64,000 nucleotides of DNA from Methylobacterium sp. Leaf117 (GTDB taxonomy: Bacteria; Pseudomonadota; Alphaproteobacteria; Rhizobiales; Beijerinckiaceae). Position 1 is the stretch's first letter. The number at the start of each line of letters is the position of its first letter. The position numbers and the translations under genes are program-made. Where the stretch lies: the NCBI RefSeq assembly GCF_001422985.1, contig NZ_LMNL01000001.1:248720-312719 (forward strand), in the 5' to 3' direction. A model generated the notes under the pieces. It was not told where the DNA came from, did no database searches, and saw only the letters and a list, made by a program, of their open reading frames with translations. This document shows, one piece after another, positions 1 through 9,748 of the stretch.

Positions 1-1
1 C

Positions 2-1114
2 GACACCAAGATCGTGGTGGCGGGCTGCGTCGCCCAGGCCGAGGGGGCCGAGATCCTGGCCCGCGCCGCGACCGTCGACGTGGTGGTGGGGCCGCAGAAC
101 TACCATCGCCTGCCGGATCTGCTGGCGCGCTCCGCCACCGGGCGCGTGGTCGACACCGAGTTTCCGGTCGAGGACAAGTTCGACCATCTGCCGGCCCGCC
201 GGACCCACGGCGTCACCGCCTTCCTCACGGTGCAGGAGGGCTGCGACAAGTTCTGCGCCTTCTGCGTGGTGCCCTATACCCGCGGCGCCGAGGTCTCGCG
301 TTCCGTGGCGGCGATCCTGGCGGAGGCCGAGAAGCTGGTGCGCGGCGGGGTGCGCGAGATCACGCTGATCGGTCAGAACGTCAACGCCTATCACGGCCTC
401 GGGCCGGACGGCGAAAGCGCGAACCTGCCGGTTCTGCTGCGGGCGCTGGAGCGTCTGCCCGGCCTCCTGCGCCTGCGCTACACCACGAGCCACCCCAACG
501 ACATGGACGACGATCTGATCGCCGCCCACGGGACGATCCCGGCGCTGATGCCGTACCTGCACCTGCCGGTGCAGTCCGGCTCCGACCGGGTGCTACGGGC
601 GATGAACCGCAAGCACAGCGGCGACGCCTATCGGCGGATCATCGAGCGGGTGCGAGCGGCCCGGCCCGACATCGCCCTGTCGTCGGACTTCATCGTCGGC
701 TTTCCCGGCGAGACCGATGCGGAGTTCGAGGAGACGATGCGGCTGGTGCGCGATATCGGCTTCGCCAGCGCCTTCTCGTTCAAGTACAGCCCACGTCCCG
801 GCACCCCGGCCGCCGACAGCGTCGATGCGGTGCCGGAGGCGGTGAAGTCCGAGCGTCTGGCCGCGCTCCAGGCTTTACTCGACGCGCAGCGGCACGCCTT
901 CAACGCCTCGGCCGTCGGCCATGTGGTCGAGGTCCTGGTCGAGAAGGTCGGGCGCCACCCTGGCCAGGTCGCCGGCAAGACGCCCCATCTGCTGCCGGTG
1001 CAATTCGATGCGCCAGCCTCGACCATCGGCACGGTGGTGCCGGTGCGGGTGGTGCGGGCCGGCTCCAACAGCCTGTTCGGCGAGACGGTCGGCGACACGG
1101 CGGCGGCCGCTTGA
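2..1114 (+). CDS. miaB: MiaB, tRNA methylthiotransferase (5' truncated by window edge)
   Basis: Radical SAM enzyme that adds the 2-methylthio group to N6-isopentenyladenosine at position 37 of tRNAs reading UNN codons. The reading frame is open from base 2, so the true start lies outside the window; compared with usual MiaB proteins of about 440 residues, roughly 80 N-terminal residues are missing. The GCVAQ segment at bases 26-40 fits the end of the N-terminal MTTase domain. The radical SAM cluster motif C-x3-C-x2-C (GCDKFCAFC) begins near base 239. The C-terminal 70 residues look like a TRAM RNA-binding domain. It starts the miaB-phoH-ybeY-corC-lnt order widely conserved in alphaproteobacteria. 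Confidence 0.95.
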   Translation, partial: DTKIVVAGCVAQAEGAEILARAATVDVVVGPQNYHRLPDLLARSATGRVVDTEFPVEDKFDHLPARRTHGVTAFLTVQEGCDKFCAFCVVPYTRGAEVSRSVAAILAEAEKLVRGGVREITLIGQNVNAYHGLGPDGESANLPVLLRALERLPGLLRLRYTTSHPNDMDDDLIAAHGTIPALMPYLHLPVQSGSDRVLRAMNRKHSGDAYRRIIERVRAARPDIALSSDFIVGFPGETDAEFEETMRLVRDIGFASAFSFKYSPRPGTPAADSVDAVPEAVKSERLAALQALLDAQRHAFNASAVGHVVEVLVEKVGRHPGQVAGKTPHLLPVQFDAPASTIGTVVPVRVVRAGSNSLFGETVGDTAAAA

Positions 1115-1271
1115 GCGCTCGGAGCGCAGCGGCGACGCGTCCGGTCTCCGGTCGGGCGATACGCCGCGCCGGGGAAGCGCTGGACGTGGCGCAACGAATT
1201 CCGATGTCAGGGGCTTCTCCGGACACGCGGTGCGAAACGGCTTCGCACCCTCCGATTCGTCCCGGACGGCA

Positions 1272-2396
1272 ATGAAGGACAACGGCGTGCCAGGAACTGA
1301 AGGGTCGGGCGGACGTGGCGGCGCCCTGCGGGGGCGCGGCCCGGCGGCGCGGATCGGGGGGCTGGTCGAAACCGAGGAGGTCGCGCTGACCTTCGACGAC
1401 AACCGCCTCGCGAGCCTTGTCTTCGGCCAGTACGACCAGAACGTCGCCCATATCGAGCGCCGTCTCGGCGTCACTGCCACGGCGCTCGGCAATCATCTCG
1501 TGCTGAAGGGCAGCGTCGAGGCGGCCGAGAAGGGCCGCAAGGTGTTCGAGCGGCTCTATGCCCGGGTCAAGACTAACGGGCTGCCGCTGACCCTCGGCGA
1601 CGTCGACGGGGCGATCCAGGAAACGACGCAGCAGGGCAACCTCTTTCCCGCCGCCGAGGTCAGCGCCGAGCCCGACCGGGCTGTGTTCGACCAGATCGCC
1701 ACGCGCAAGCGCGGCGCCGTGCGCGCCCGCAACCCCGCGCAGGACGCCTACATCAAGGCCCTACGCAGCCACGAACTCGTCTTCGCCGAGGGACCGGCCG
1801 GGACGGGCAAAACCTGGCTCGCCGTGGGCCATGCGGTCTCCCTGCTGGAGCAGGGCCATGTCGAGCGCCTGATCCTGTCGCGCCCCGCCGTCGAGGCCGG
1901 CGAGCGGCTGGGCTTCCTGCCGGGCGACATGCGCGACAAGGTCGATCCCTACCTGCGGCCGATCTACGACGCGCTCTACGATTTCATGGAGGCGCGCCAC
2001 GTCGATCGCGGTCTGCAGACCGGCATCATCGAGATCGCGCCGCTGGCTTTCATGCGCGGGCGCACCCTGACCAACGCCGTGGTGCTCCTCGACGAGGCGC
2101 AGAACACCACCTCGATGCAGATGAAGATGTTTCTGACCCGGCTCGGTGAGAATTCCCGCATGATCATCACCGGCGATCCGAGCCAGATCGATTTGCCGCC
2201 GGGCCAGAAATCCGGCCTCGTCGAGGCCGTGCGCGTGCTCGACGGCGTCGAGGGCATCGGCCGCATCACCTTCCGCGACGTCGACGTGGTGCGCCACGAT
2301 CTCGTCCGCCGCATCGTCACCGCCTACGAGGCGGCGTCGCACGGGGAGGGCGATGCCGACCGGGCGCCCCTGTCCCGCCGGAGGCCCCTGTCGTGA
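1272..2396 (+). CDS. PhoH-like ATPase
   Basis: Predicted cytoplasmic P-loop NTPase of the PhoH/PhoL family, linked in many bacteria with YbeY and RNA metabolism; the exact reaction is not settled. At 374 residues from the ATG at 1272, it has a Walker A motif GPAGTGKT at about residues 174-181 and a Walker B segment VVLLDEAQN near 270. The reading frame stays open back to 921, but that part overlaps miaB and looks like shadow translation, so I chose the ATG at 1272. The first 30 residues are low-complexity and the true start could lie slightly downstream. The stop overlaps the ybeY start, which implies translational coupling. Confidence 0.9.
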   Translation: MKDNGVPGTEGSGGRGGALRGRGPAARIGGLVETEEVALTFDDNRLASLVFGQYDQNVAHIERRLGVTATALGNHLVLKGSVEAAEKGRKVFERLYARVKTNGLPLTLGDVDGAIQETTQQGNLFPAAEVSAEPDRAVFDQIATRKRGAVRARNPAQDAYIKALRSHELVFAEGPAGTGKTWLAVGHAVSLLEQGHVERLILSRPAVEAGERLGFLPGDMRDKVDPYLRPIYDALYDFMEARHVDRGLQTGIIEIAPLAFMRGRTLTNAVVLLDEAQNTTSMQMKMFLTRLGENSRMIITGDPSQIDLPPGQKSGLVEAVRVLDGVEGIGRITFRDVDVVRHDLVRRIVTAYEAASHGEGDADRAPLSRRRPLS

Positions 2397-2902
2397 GCGC
2401 TGCCGTTTCGGCCGAGATCGACGTCGCGATCGAGGACGCGCGCTGGACGAGCGTGGCGCCGGATCTCGAAGCGTTCGTGATCCGGGCCGTGGAAGCCGGG
2501 CTCGCCGCCGCCCCCGAGGCGCCGGAGGGCGAGGTCGAGATCAGCGTGCTGCTCACCAACGATGCGGCGGTGCAGGACCTGAACCGGACTTGGCGCGGCA
2601 AGGACAAGCCGACCAACGTGCTGTCTTTCCCGGCTGCGCCCCAGCCCACTCATCCGGGCGTGCCGCGTCCGCTCGGCGACGTCGTTCTTGCGTATGACAC
2701 GATGCTGCGCGAGAGTGCCGAGCAGTCGAAACCGCTCAGCGACCATCTGGCCCATCTCCTCGTCCATGGCACCCTTCACCTCCTCGGTCAGGACCACGAG
2801 ACCGGCGAGGCGGATGCCGAGGCGATGGAAGCCCTCGAAGTGGCGGCGCTTCGGACCCTTGGCGTGCCCGACCCCTATGCTGCAGAGACCTGCACGGAGT
2901 GA
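2393..2902 (+). CDS. ybeY: YbeY endoribonuclease / rRNA maturation factor
   Basis: Zinc-dependent single-strand endoribonuclease family needed for 16S rRNA 3' maturation and ribosome quality control. The 169-residue protein carries the family metal-binding motif H-x3-H-x5-H as HGTLHLLGQDH, with histidines at about 125, 129 and 135. The GTG start at 2393 overlaps the TGA of the phoH-like gene (GTGA), and the product has the expected length. The phoH-ybeY pairing is one of the most conserved gene neighbourhoods in bacteria and supports the assignment. Confidence 0.95.
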   Translation: MSAAVSAEIDVAIEDARWTSVAPDLEAFVIRAVEAGLAAAPEAPEGEVEISVLLTNDAAVQDLNRTWRGKDKPTNVLSFPAAPQPTHPGVPRPLGDVVLAYDTMLRESAEQSKPLSDHLAHLLVHGTLHLLGQDHETGEADAEAMEALEVAALRTLGVPDPYAAETCTE

Positions 2903-2938
2903 GCGGCGATCCCGCCCGACATCCCAGATCAGAGAGAC

Positions 2939-4042
2939 ATGACGAACGATCGAAGTCGCGGCGCGGCCCAGGCCGCGCCCAGTTCCGGCGATGGTGAGAA
3001 CCAGGCCCGCGAGCCCTGGTACGACCGCCTCCTCCACGTGTTCCATCTTCGCCCGCGCGATTCGCTGCGCGACGACATCGAGGGCGCGCTGGCCGAGCCC
3101 GACACTGGCGAGAACGCGTTCTCGCCCCTCGAACGCGCCATGCTGAAGAACGTGCTCGGCCTGCACAAGGTGCGGGTCGACGACGTCATGATTCCCCGGG
3201 CCGACATCGTCGCGGTCTCGATGGACACCAGCCTCGGCGACCTGCTGAAGCTGTTCCGCACGGCCGGGCATTCCCGGCTTCCGGTCTACGGGGAAACCCT
3301 CGACGACCCGCGCGGCATGGTCCACATCCGCGACTTCGTCGACCACATCGCTGCCCGGGCCGAGGCCGGCAGCCGCCGTGCGGCGCCGACGCAGCCGGAG
3401 GGCGAGGCCGCCCCGATCCTGCCGCCGCGGGCCCGCCGGGGCGCCCGCGCTCTGCGCAGCCTCAACCTCGCCCAGGTCGATCTCTCGGCGACGCTGGCGG
3501 CGACTCGTATCCAGCGCCCGGTGCTGTTCGTGCCGCCCTCGATGCCGGCCATCGATCTGCTGGTCCGGATGCAGGCGACGCGCACCCACATGGCCCTCGT
3601 GATCGACGAGTATGGCGGCACCGACGGCCTGATCTCGATCGAGGATCTGGTCGAGATGGTGGTGGGCGACATCGAGGACGAGCACGATGTCGCCGAGGGA
3701 CACCTGATCCAGCGCGTCGATGGGGAGAGCGACGTGTTCGTCGCCGATGCCCGGGCGGGCCTCGCCGAGGTCTCCGCCGCGAGCGGCGTCGACCTCGTGG
3801 CGGCGGTCGGCGAGATGGCCGAGGAGATCGACACCATCGGCGGCCTGATCGTGACCCTGGCGGGGCGCGTGCCCTCGCGCGGAGAGCTGATCAGCGGTCC
3901 CGGGAACCTCGAATTCGAGGTGCTCGACGCCGATCCGCGCCGGGTGAAGCGCCTGCGCCTGCAGCGGGGGGATGCCCGCATCACCGCCGTGGTTCCGCTG
4001 GCCCTGCCGGCGCCCACGCCGCCCGGATCGCCGGCCCCGTGA
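2939..4042 (+). CDS. CBS-domain transporter-associated protein, CorC/TlyC type
   Basis: Cytoplasmic protein of 367 residues, of the CorC (hemolysin-C-like) family without the membrane DUF21 domain. Two CBS motifs lie at about residues 80-140 and 185-245, the second containing the typical VIDEYGGTDGLISIEDLVE-type region. A CorC/HlyC C-terminal domain follows at about 265-345. CorC proteins have been tied to Mg2+/Co2+ resistance, but in this neighbourhood, directly before lnt, the link to apolipoprotein acylation or the envelope may be more relevant. It begins 36 bp after ybeY on the same strand and is probably in the same operon. Family is clear; the physiological role is inferred only. Confidence 0.88.
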   Translation: MTNDRSRGAAQAAPSSGDGENQAREPWYDRLLHVFHLRPRDSLRDDIEGALAEPDTGENAFSPLERAMLKNVLGLHKVRVDDVMIPRADIVAVSMDTSLGDLLKLFRTAGHSRLPVYGETLDDPRGMVHIRDFVDHIAARAEAGSRRAAPTQPEGEAAPILPPRARRGARALRSLNLAQVDLSATLAATRIQRPVLFVPPSMPAIDLLVRMQATRTHMALVIDEYGGTDGLISIEDLVEMVVGDIEDEHDVAEGHLIQRVDGESDVFVADARAGLAEVSAASGVDLVAAVGEMAEEIDTIGGLIVTLAGRVPSRGELISGPGNLEFEVLDADPRRVKRLRLQRGDARITAVVPLALPAPTPPGSPAP

Positions 4043-4052
4043 CGGGTTTCGC

Positions 4053-5729
4053 ATGACGTCGAGCGTCGTGGGACGCGCCGGTTACGGAGCGGCGACGAGG
4101 CCGCTTGCCGCCCTGGCGCAGTGGGTGATGCTGACCGCAGGCTGGCGCCGCATCGCCGTCGCCATGGCGGCCGGCGCCGCCGGCGCCCTGGCGATGCCGC
4201 CCTTCGGGCTGTTTCCCGCCCTCGTCGTATCCCTGTGCGTCGCGGTCTGGCTGATCGATGGCGCCGCCACCGGACGCCGGGCCACGCGCGGGGCGGTCCT
4301 CGCCAGCGCGGTGATCGGCTGGGCCTGGGGGTTCGGCTATCTCACCGCGGGTCTGTGGTGGCTCGGATCGGCTTTCCTGGTGGAGGCCGAGGAGTTCCTG
4401 TGGGCGCTGCCCCTGGGTGTCGTCGGCCTGCCGGCGGTACTGGCCCTGTTCTACGCCCTCGGCTTCGGGCTCGCCCGGCTGCTGTGGTCGCGCGGGGCAC
4501 TGCGCATCGTCGCCCTCGCGCTCGGCCTGTCCGCCAGCGAGTGGCTGCGCGGGCACCTCTTCACCGGGTTTCCCTGGAATACGCTCGGCATGGCGCTGGG
4601 GCAGAACCTGTGGCTGATGCAGGGCGCGTCCCTGGTCGGCCTCTATGGCCTGACCCTTCTGGCGATCCTCATCGCGGCCGCCCCCGCGACCTTGGCGGTG
4701 GCGGACAGCGCGCGCGGACGCTTCGGGCCGCTGGTCCTCGCCGGCCTCGCCCTGGCGGCCCTCGCGGGATTCGGCGCCGCGCGGGTTCCGGCCGCCGCCG
4801 ATCCGATCGTGGCGGGTGTGCGCCTGCGCCTGGTCCAGCCGAATCTCAACCAGGACGCCAAGTTCCGGCCCGAGAACCGTCAGGACATCCTCGACCGCTA
4901 CCTCGAACTCAGCGACCGCGCCGCCGCGCCCGACCGTACCGGCATCGCCGACGTCACGCACGTGATCTGGCCGGAATCAGCCTTTCCGTTCCTGATCCAG
5001 CGCGATCCCGAGGCCCTGGCCCGGATCGCCGCCGCTTTCCCGCCGGGCAAGCAGCTCATCACCGGGGCGGCGCGGGCCGAAGTGCCGGTGGGCGACGCGC
5101 GTCCGCGCTTCTTCAACAGCATCCTGACGATGTCGGCCGGGCCGAAGCTCGGCGACATCTACGACAAGGTCCACCTGGTGCCCTTCGGCGAGTACCTGCC
5201 CGGACCCCTCGACGCGACCCTGCGCGCCCTGCACATCCGGCAGTTCGTCTCGATCCCGGGCGGCTTCACCGCGGGCGACCGGGCGACCCAGCGGATCATG
5301 ACCATCCCGGGCCTGCCCCCGGTGGCGGCGACGATCTGCTACGAGGCGATCTTTCCGGGCGCGATCGTGCCGGGCGCCACGCCGAACTGGCCGCCGCCGG
5401 TTCCCGGCCTGATCCTCAATCTGACCAACGACGCCTGGTTCGGCGACACGCCGGGGCCACGCCAGCACCTCGCCCAGGCGCGTCTGCGTGCCGTGGAGGA
5501 AGGGCTGCCCCTGGTGCGCGACGCCAACACCGGCATTTCGGCCGTGATCGACGCCCATGGCCGCATCACCGCCAGCCTGCCGCTCGGCGTCGAGGGCGTG
5601 CTCGATGCCAACCTGCCGACCCGGCTCTCCGGGCGGACGCTCTATGCCAGCCTCGGCGACCTGCCGTTCGGGCTGGTCTGGATCGGGGGTTTCCTCACCA
5701 CCCTGGCGGTACGGCGGCGCAGCGCGTGA
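4053..5729 (+). CDS. lnt: Apolipoprotein N-acyltransferase
   Basis: Inner-membrane enzyme that adds the third acyl chain to the N-terminal cysteine of lipoproteins. The 558-residue protein has several hydrophobic segments in the first 250 residues, followed by a nitrilase-like periplasmic domain. The catalytic triad is recognisable: Glu in WPESAFP (about 308), Lys in YDKVHLVPFGEYLP (about 372) and Cys in ATICYEAIFPG (about 429). I used the ATG at 4053, 10 bp after the corC-like stop; the open frame extends to 3972 but overlaps that gene. The stop overlaps the next start. Confidence 0.95.
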   Translation: MTSSVVGRAGYGAATRPLAALAQWVMLTAGWRRIAVAMAAGAAGALAMPPFGLFPALVVSLCVAVWLIDGAATGRRATRGAVLASAVIGWAWGFGYLTAGLWWLGSAFLVEAEEFLWALPLGVVGLPAVLALFYALGFGLARLLWSRGALRIVALALGLSASEWLRGHLFTGFPWNTLGMALGQNLWLMQGASLVGLYGLTLLAILIAAAPATLAVADSARGRFGPLVLAGLALAALAGFGAARVPAAADPIVAGVRLRLVQPNLNQDAKFRPENRQDILDRYLELSDRAAAPDRTGIADVTHVIWPESAFPFLIQRDPEALARIAAAFPPGKQLITGAARAEVPVGDARPRFFNSILTMSAGPKLGDIYDKVHLVPFGEYLPGPLDATLRALHIRQFVSIPGGFTAGDRATQRIMTIPGLPPVAATICYEAIFPGAIVPGATPNWPPPVPGLILNLTNDAWFGDTPGPRQHLAQARLRAVEEGLPLVRDANTGISAVIDAHGRITASLPLGVEGVLDANLPTRLSGRTLYASLGDLPFGLVWIGGFLTTLAVRRRSA

Positions 5730-6901
5730 AGACGACATCGCCGACGCGAGCCCGGCCGATCCTTCTCGGTCTCGGCATCCTGCTGGTCGCCTTCAACATG
5801 CGCCCCGCCCTGACCACCGTCGGCCCGCTGCTGGAGCGCATCCGCGCCGAGACCGTCCTGAGTGCCGCCGGGGCGGCCCTGCTCACCACGCTTCCGGTGC
5901 TGTGCATCGGTCTCGCCTGCACCCTCGGCCCTCCGGTGATGCGACGCTTCGGGGCCGATCGCGGCGTGCTGCTGGCGGTGGCGATCGTCGCGCTGGGTTC
6001 GGGCCTGCGCGGCCTCGGCGGTCTCGGGCCGCTCTTCGTCGGCGCCTGCCTCGCCGCCTTCGGGATCGGCCTCTCGGGTGTGCTCCTGCCGGGGCTGGTC
6101 AAGCGCGACTTCCCGGGACTGACCGGATTCGTCACCGGCCTCTACACCATGGTGCTCTGCCTCGGTGCGGCGGCGGGGGCGGGCCTCGCGGTGCCTCTGG
6201 CCGACCAGCTCGGAAGCTGGCCCGTGGCCCTCGGGGTGTGGGCGCTCCCGGCCATCGTGGCGACCGTCGCCTGGGCGCCATTCGCGACGGGCGCCGATGC
6301 GCAGGCCGGACACGCGCGCCGGATCTCCCTGTGGCGCGACCGGATCGCCTGGCAGGTGACCGGGTTCATGGGCCTGCAATCGTCGCTGGCCTACATCATG
6401 TTCGGCTGGTTGCCCCTGGTGTTGCACGACCGCGGGCTCAGCGCGGTCGAGGCCGGGTTCGTGTCCTCACTGATGAGCATCGGGCAGGCCCCGGCGGCGC
6501 TGCTGGTGCCATCCTTCGCGGCACGGGTGCGCGACCAGCGCGGCTTCGCCGCCGGGCTTCTCGGCCTGTGCATCGTCTCGCTGGTGGCGCTGGTCTACGG
6601 GCCGCTGTCCTGGGCCCTTCCGGTGGGCATGCTGCTCGGGGCGGGCCTCGGTGGGCTGTTCGGCCTCGGCCTCACCATCATCGTCCTGCGTGCCCGCGAT
6701 CCGGCCGCCGCCGGCAGTCTCGCGGCGATGTCGCAGAGCGTCGGCTACACCCTGGCCTCGCTCGGCCCCCTGAGCTTCGGTCTGGCCCACGACCTGACCG
6801 GCACCTGGGCCGCCTCGACGGCCCTGTTCTGCGCCATCGCGATCGCGGCGTTCCTGTGCAGCCTGGGTGCGGGACGCGACCGCTATGTCGGGCGGGGCTG
6901 A
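5726..6901 (+). CDS. MFS transporter, CynX/NimT-like
   Basis: A 391-residue polytopic membrane protein of the major facilitator superfamily. The N-terminus (LLVAFNMRPALTTVGPLL) resembles the CynX/NimT (cyanate/2-nitroimidazole) subgroup, whose substrates are mostly unknown. Hydrophobic segments continue almost to the C-terminus, consistent with about 12 helices. The GTG start at 5726 overlaps the lnt TGA, so it is probably translated from the same mRNA, although a functional link to lipoprotein maturation is not expected. The open frame upstream to 4121 is shadow sequence inside lnt. Confidence 0.85.
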   Translation: MKTTSPTRARPILLGLGILLVAFNMRPALTTVGPLLERIRAETVLSAAGAALLTTLPVLCIGLACTLGPPVMRRFGADRGVLLAVAIVALGSGLRGLGGLGPLFVGACLAAFGIGLSGVLLPGLVKRDFPGLTGFVTGLYTMVLCLGAAAGAGLAVPLADQLGSWPVALGVWALPAIVATVAWAPFATGADAQAGHARRISLWRDRIAWQVTGFMGLQSSLAYIMFGWLPLVLHDRGLSAVEAGFVSSLMSIGQAPAALLVPSFAARVRDQRGFAAGLLGLCIVSLVALVYGPLSWALPVGMLLGAGLGGLFGLGLTIIVLRARDPAAAGSLAAMSQSVGYTLASLGPLSFGLAHDLTGTWAASTALFCAIAIAAFLCSLGAGRDRYVGRG

Positions 6902-7009
6902 GCGGCCCCGAGACCTCGAGATTACGGGCTGGCGCTTCGACCAACGGCCCAGACCGTCAGGGCCGATCGGGTGCCCGGAGGGGCCAAAAACCCTCCGGGC
7001 GCGCTTGGC

Positions 7010-9076
7010 TCAGAACACCTTCTCGGCGGTGTCGCCGCGCGGGGTCGCTCCCGCGACGCCGGCCTTGGCGTCGGCCTGCTCGGCGGCGCGCTTGTCGAGG
7101 GCGCGTTCCACCACCTTGGCGATGCCCACCATGATGGTGTCGAGGATGTAGTCCTTCGGGGTGTAGACCGCCGTCACGCCCATGTTCTTGAGCACCAGTT
7201 CATCGTCGGGCGAGATGATGCCGCCGACCACCAGCGGGATGTGATCGAGCCCGGCCTCGCGCATCTTGGCCCGGACGTCGCGCACCAGGGGCACGTGGCT
7301 GCCCGAGAGGATCGACAGCCCGACCACGTGGGCGCCCGTGGACTTCGCCTTGGCGACGATCTCGGCCGGGGTCTGGCGGATGCCGTCATAGGTCACGTCG
7401 AAGCCGACGTCGCGGGCGCGCAGCGCGATCTGCTCGGCGCCGTTCGAATGGCCGTCGAGGCCCGGCTTGCCGACCACGAGCCTGGGGGTCTCGCCCAGGC
7501 GCTCGCCGAGATCCGCGATGAGCAGTTTGGCATCGGCGGCGGCGCCCGATGAGATGGTCTCGAGGGAGACGCCGGTCGGGGCGCGATACTCGCCGAAGAC
7601 CTGGCGCAGGCGCTCGCCCCACTCACCGGTGGTGACGCCGGCCTTCGCCGCCGCGATCGACACCGGCATGATGTTGGCGCCGGAACGGGCGGCCGCTTCG
7701 AGGTCGTCCAGTGCCTTGTCGACGGCCCGGCCGTCGCGCTTGGAGCGCCACTCGCGGATGCGCTGTTCGGCCTCCATCTCGACCGTCTCGGAGACGGTGA
7801 AGATCGCCCCCTCGCCGGCGGTGAGGGGCGAGGGCTCGCCGGCCTGGAACTTGTTGACGCCGACCACGACCTGATCGCCGGCCTCGATGGCGGAGATCCG
7901 CTTGGCGTTTGACTCCACCAGCGCCCGCTTGAGGGCGCCGGTCTCGACGGCCGCCACGGCGCCGCCGATGCCGCCGATCTCCTCCAACGCCTTGCGGGTC
8001 TCGGCCTTCAGGGCCTCGACCTTGGCATCGATGACCTTCGAACCGTCGAAGATGTCGTCGTATTCGAGCAGGTCGGTCTCGAAGGCCAGAATCTGCTGCA
8101 TCCGCATCGACCATTGCTGGTCCCAGGGGCGCGGCAGGCCCAGCGCCTCGTTCCAGGCCGGAAGCTGCACGGCGCGGGCGCGCGCCCGCTTCGACAGGGT
8201 GACGGCCAGCATTTCGATCAGGATGCGGTGGACGTTGTTTTCCGGCTGCTGCTCGGTGAGGCCGAGGGAATTGACCTGGACGCCGTAGCGAAAAATCCGC
8301 TTCTTCGGGTCGGTGATGCCGTAGCGCTCCTGGGCGATCTCATCCCAGAGTTCCGAGAACGCCCGCATCTTGCAGATCTCGGTGACGAACCGCATGCCGG
8401 CATTGACGAAGAACGAGATGCGGCTGAACACGTCGGCGAAGCTGGCTTCGTCGAAATCCGGGTCGTCGCGCACCGTGTCCAGCACCGCGATGGCGATGGC
8501 GAGCGCGTAGGACAGTTCCTGCACCGGCGTCGCCCCGGCCTCCTGCAGATGGTAGGAGCAGACGTTCATCGGGTTCCACTTCGGCACTTCCTTGGTCGTG
8601 AACAGGATCACGTCCTTGGTCAGGCGAAGGGAGGGCGCGGGCGGAAACACGTAGGTGCCGCGCGACAGGTATTCCTTGATGATGTCGTTCTGCGTGGTGC
8701 CCTGGAGCCCGGCGAACGGCGCGCCCTGCTCCTCGGCCACCGCGAGGTAGAGCGACAGCAGCCACGGTGCCGTGGCGTTGATCGTCATCGAGGTGTTCAT
8801 CTGCTGCAGCGGAATCTGGTCGAACAGGGTCCGCATGTCGCCGAGATGAGCGATCGACACGCCGACCTTGCCGACCTCGCCGCGCGCCAGCTCGTGGTCG
8901 GGATCATAACCGGTCTGGGTCGGCAGATCGAAAGCAACCGAAAGACCGGTCTGCCCCTTGGCGAGGTTGCCCTTGTAGAGCGCGTTCGATTCCTTCGCGT
9001 TGGAATGGCCCGCATAGGTGCGGATGATCCATGGCTTGTCGCGCTTGATCTCCGCAACGCCTGCCTGTCCGCTCAT
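7010..9076 (-). CDS. ecm: Ethylmalonyl-CoA mutase (B12-dependent, MeaA)
   Basis: Coenzyme B12-dependent mutase of the ethylmalonyl-CoA pathway, converting (2R)-ethylmalonyl-CoA to (2S)-methylsuccinyl-CoA. The 688-residue single-chain protein has the TIM-barrel mutase domain first (LSVAFDLPTQTGYDPDHE near residue 45; TTQNDIIKEYLSRGTY near 127) and a C-terminal cobalamin-binding domain with D-x-H-x-x-G (GLDGHSNG, His about 543), a SILSGSH loop and a VVGGI segment. The identity as ethylmalonyl- rather than methylmalonyl-CoA mutase rests on similarity to MeaA as I recognise it and on ccr next door. It diverges from ccr across 672 bp that hold an unusual pair of direct repeats. Confidence 0.93.
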   Translation of the reverse strand: MSGQAGVAEIKRDKPWIIRTYAGHSNAKESNALYKGNLAKGQTGLSVAFDLPTQTGYDPDHELARGEVGKVGVSIAHLGDMRTLFDQIPLQQMNTSMTINATAPWLLSLYLAVAEEQGAPFAGLQGTTQNDIIKEYLSRGTYVFPPAPSLRLTKDVILFTTKEVPKWNPMNVCSYHLQEAGATPVQELSYALAIAIAVLDTVRDDPDFDEASFADVFSRISFFVNAGMRFVTEICKMRAFSELWDEIAQERYGITDPKKRIFRYGVQVNSLGLTEQQPENNVHRILIEMLAVTLSKRARARAVQLPAWNEALGLPRPWDQQWSMRMQQILAFETDLLEYDDIFDGSKVIDAKVEALKAETRKALEEIGGIGGAVAAVETGALKRALVESNAKRISAIEAGDQVVVGVNKFQAGEPSPLTAGEGAIFTVSETVEMEAEQRIREWRSKRDGRAVDKALDDLEAAARSGANIMPVSIAAAKAGVTTGEWGERLRQVFGEYRAPTGVSLETISSGAAADAKLLIADLGERLGETPRLVVGKPGLDGHSNGAEQIALRARDVGFDVTYDGIRQTPAEIVAKAKSTGAHVVGLSILSGSHVPLVRDVRAKMREAGLDHIPLVVGGIISPDDELVLKNMGVTAVYTPKDYILDTIMVGIAKVVERALDKRAAEQADAKAGVAGATPRGDTAEKVF

Positions 9077-9096
9077 CCCCGAAGACTCCCTGAGAC

Positions 9097-9128
9097 TGAA
9101 TTTGATGTGATCTAAAATTGAATTTGAT
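9097..9128. promoter_or_regulatory. Paired direct repeats upstream of ecm (candidate operator)
   Basis: The decamer TGAATTTGAT occurs at 9097-9106 and again, perfectly, at 9119-9128. The 22-bp spacing is two turns of B-DNA, so both copies face the same side. The pair lies 20-52 bp before the ecm start in an AT-rich patch that stands out in this GC-rich DNA. That position and phasing fit a regulator-binding site or promoter element. No regulator is known from the sequence. Confidence 0.4.
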
Positions 9129-9748
9129 TGTTCTCGATCACTTGCTGCGCACCCTAGCGAAGCGCGTGCGCGGCGTCATCAGGACGAACGGCCCGGATGC
9201 TCACGGTTGCGCGCCTGCAACGATCGCGCGCTCTCGGCCTGCCATTCACGGCACAGTGGTCGGCTGCCCGATCCGGGCGCGGAGCTGATTGCGGTTGGGA
9301 CGGCAGATTGACGGCGATCGCCGCGGACCTGTCGAACGCGATCGCGCAGGGCGATGGCGGCCGCGATTCCAGGCCCGACGCCGGCGGCCGTCAGCGTCTC
9401 GTCGAAACCATCGTCAGCGCGATGGGCGACAGCTCGCGCGCCATCCGGGAGCGGCTGATTGGACATTGGTACAAGGTGCATCCCGACTTCGGTCGCGGCG
9501 TCGCCGAGGGCCGGCATCGCCGTCGGTCAGGAGATCGCCGAAGAAACCTGTGGGCAGCGAGCCTTAAAGGTCCGTGGCAAAAGCATAATATTGAATACAG
9601 GAAGGCGTCGGTCCGGCCGGCGCCTTCTGCTTGTGGATCGCAAGGTTTCTTGCGCGCCAACGAAAAGATTCTTGGCCGTTGGGGCTCTTGGACGGCTTCG
9701 GGTTCGCCGATATAGCGGGCAGCACAAGAAGTCACGGGGAGAGCCAAG
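9129..9748. other. Intergenic region between ecm and ccr, no convincing gene
   Basis: About 620 bp without a gene I can support. Short open frames exist on both strands, for example 9197-9715 on the plus strand, but their translations show no family I recognise, and competing frames of similar quality overlap. The region probably holds the ccr promoter and a long leader. An AT-rich stretch at 9578-9600 precedes an imperfect hairpin at 9601-9627 (GAAGGCG paired with CGCCTTC). It could also contain the remains of a small gene or an sRNA. Confidence 0.4.

Noticed and set aside
4121-5725. Upstream extension of the MFS transporter frame through lnt
   Set aside because: The translation is Arg/Pro-rich shadow sequence; the transporter begins at the GTG overlapping the lnt stop.
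9197-9715. 172-codon plus-strand frame between ecm and ccr
   Set aside because: No recognisable domain, no clear ribosome binding site, and competing frames overlap; kept only as an unexplained region.
9077-9748. A cobalamin riboswitch for the B12-dependent ecm gene
   Set aside because: No recognisable B12-box (GCCACTG-type) was found on the ecm strand.
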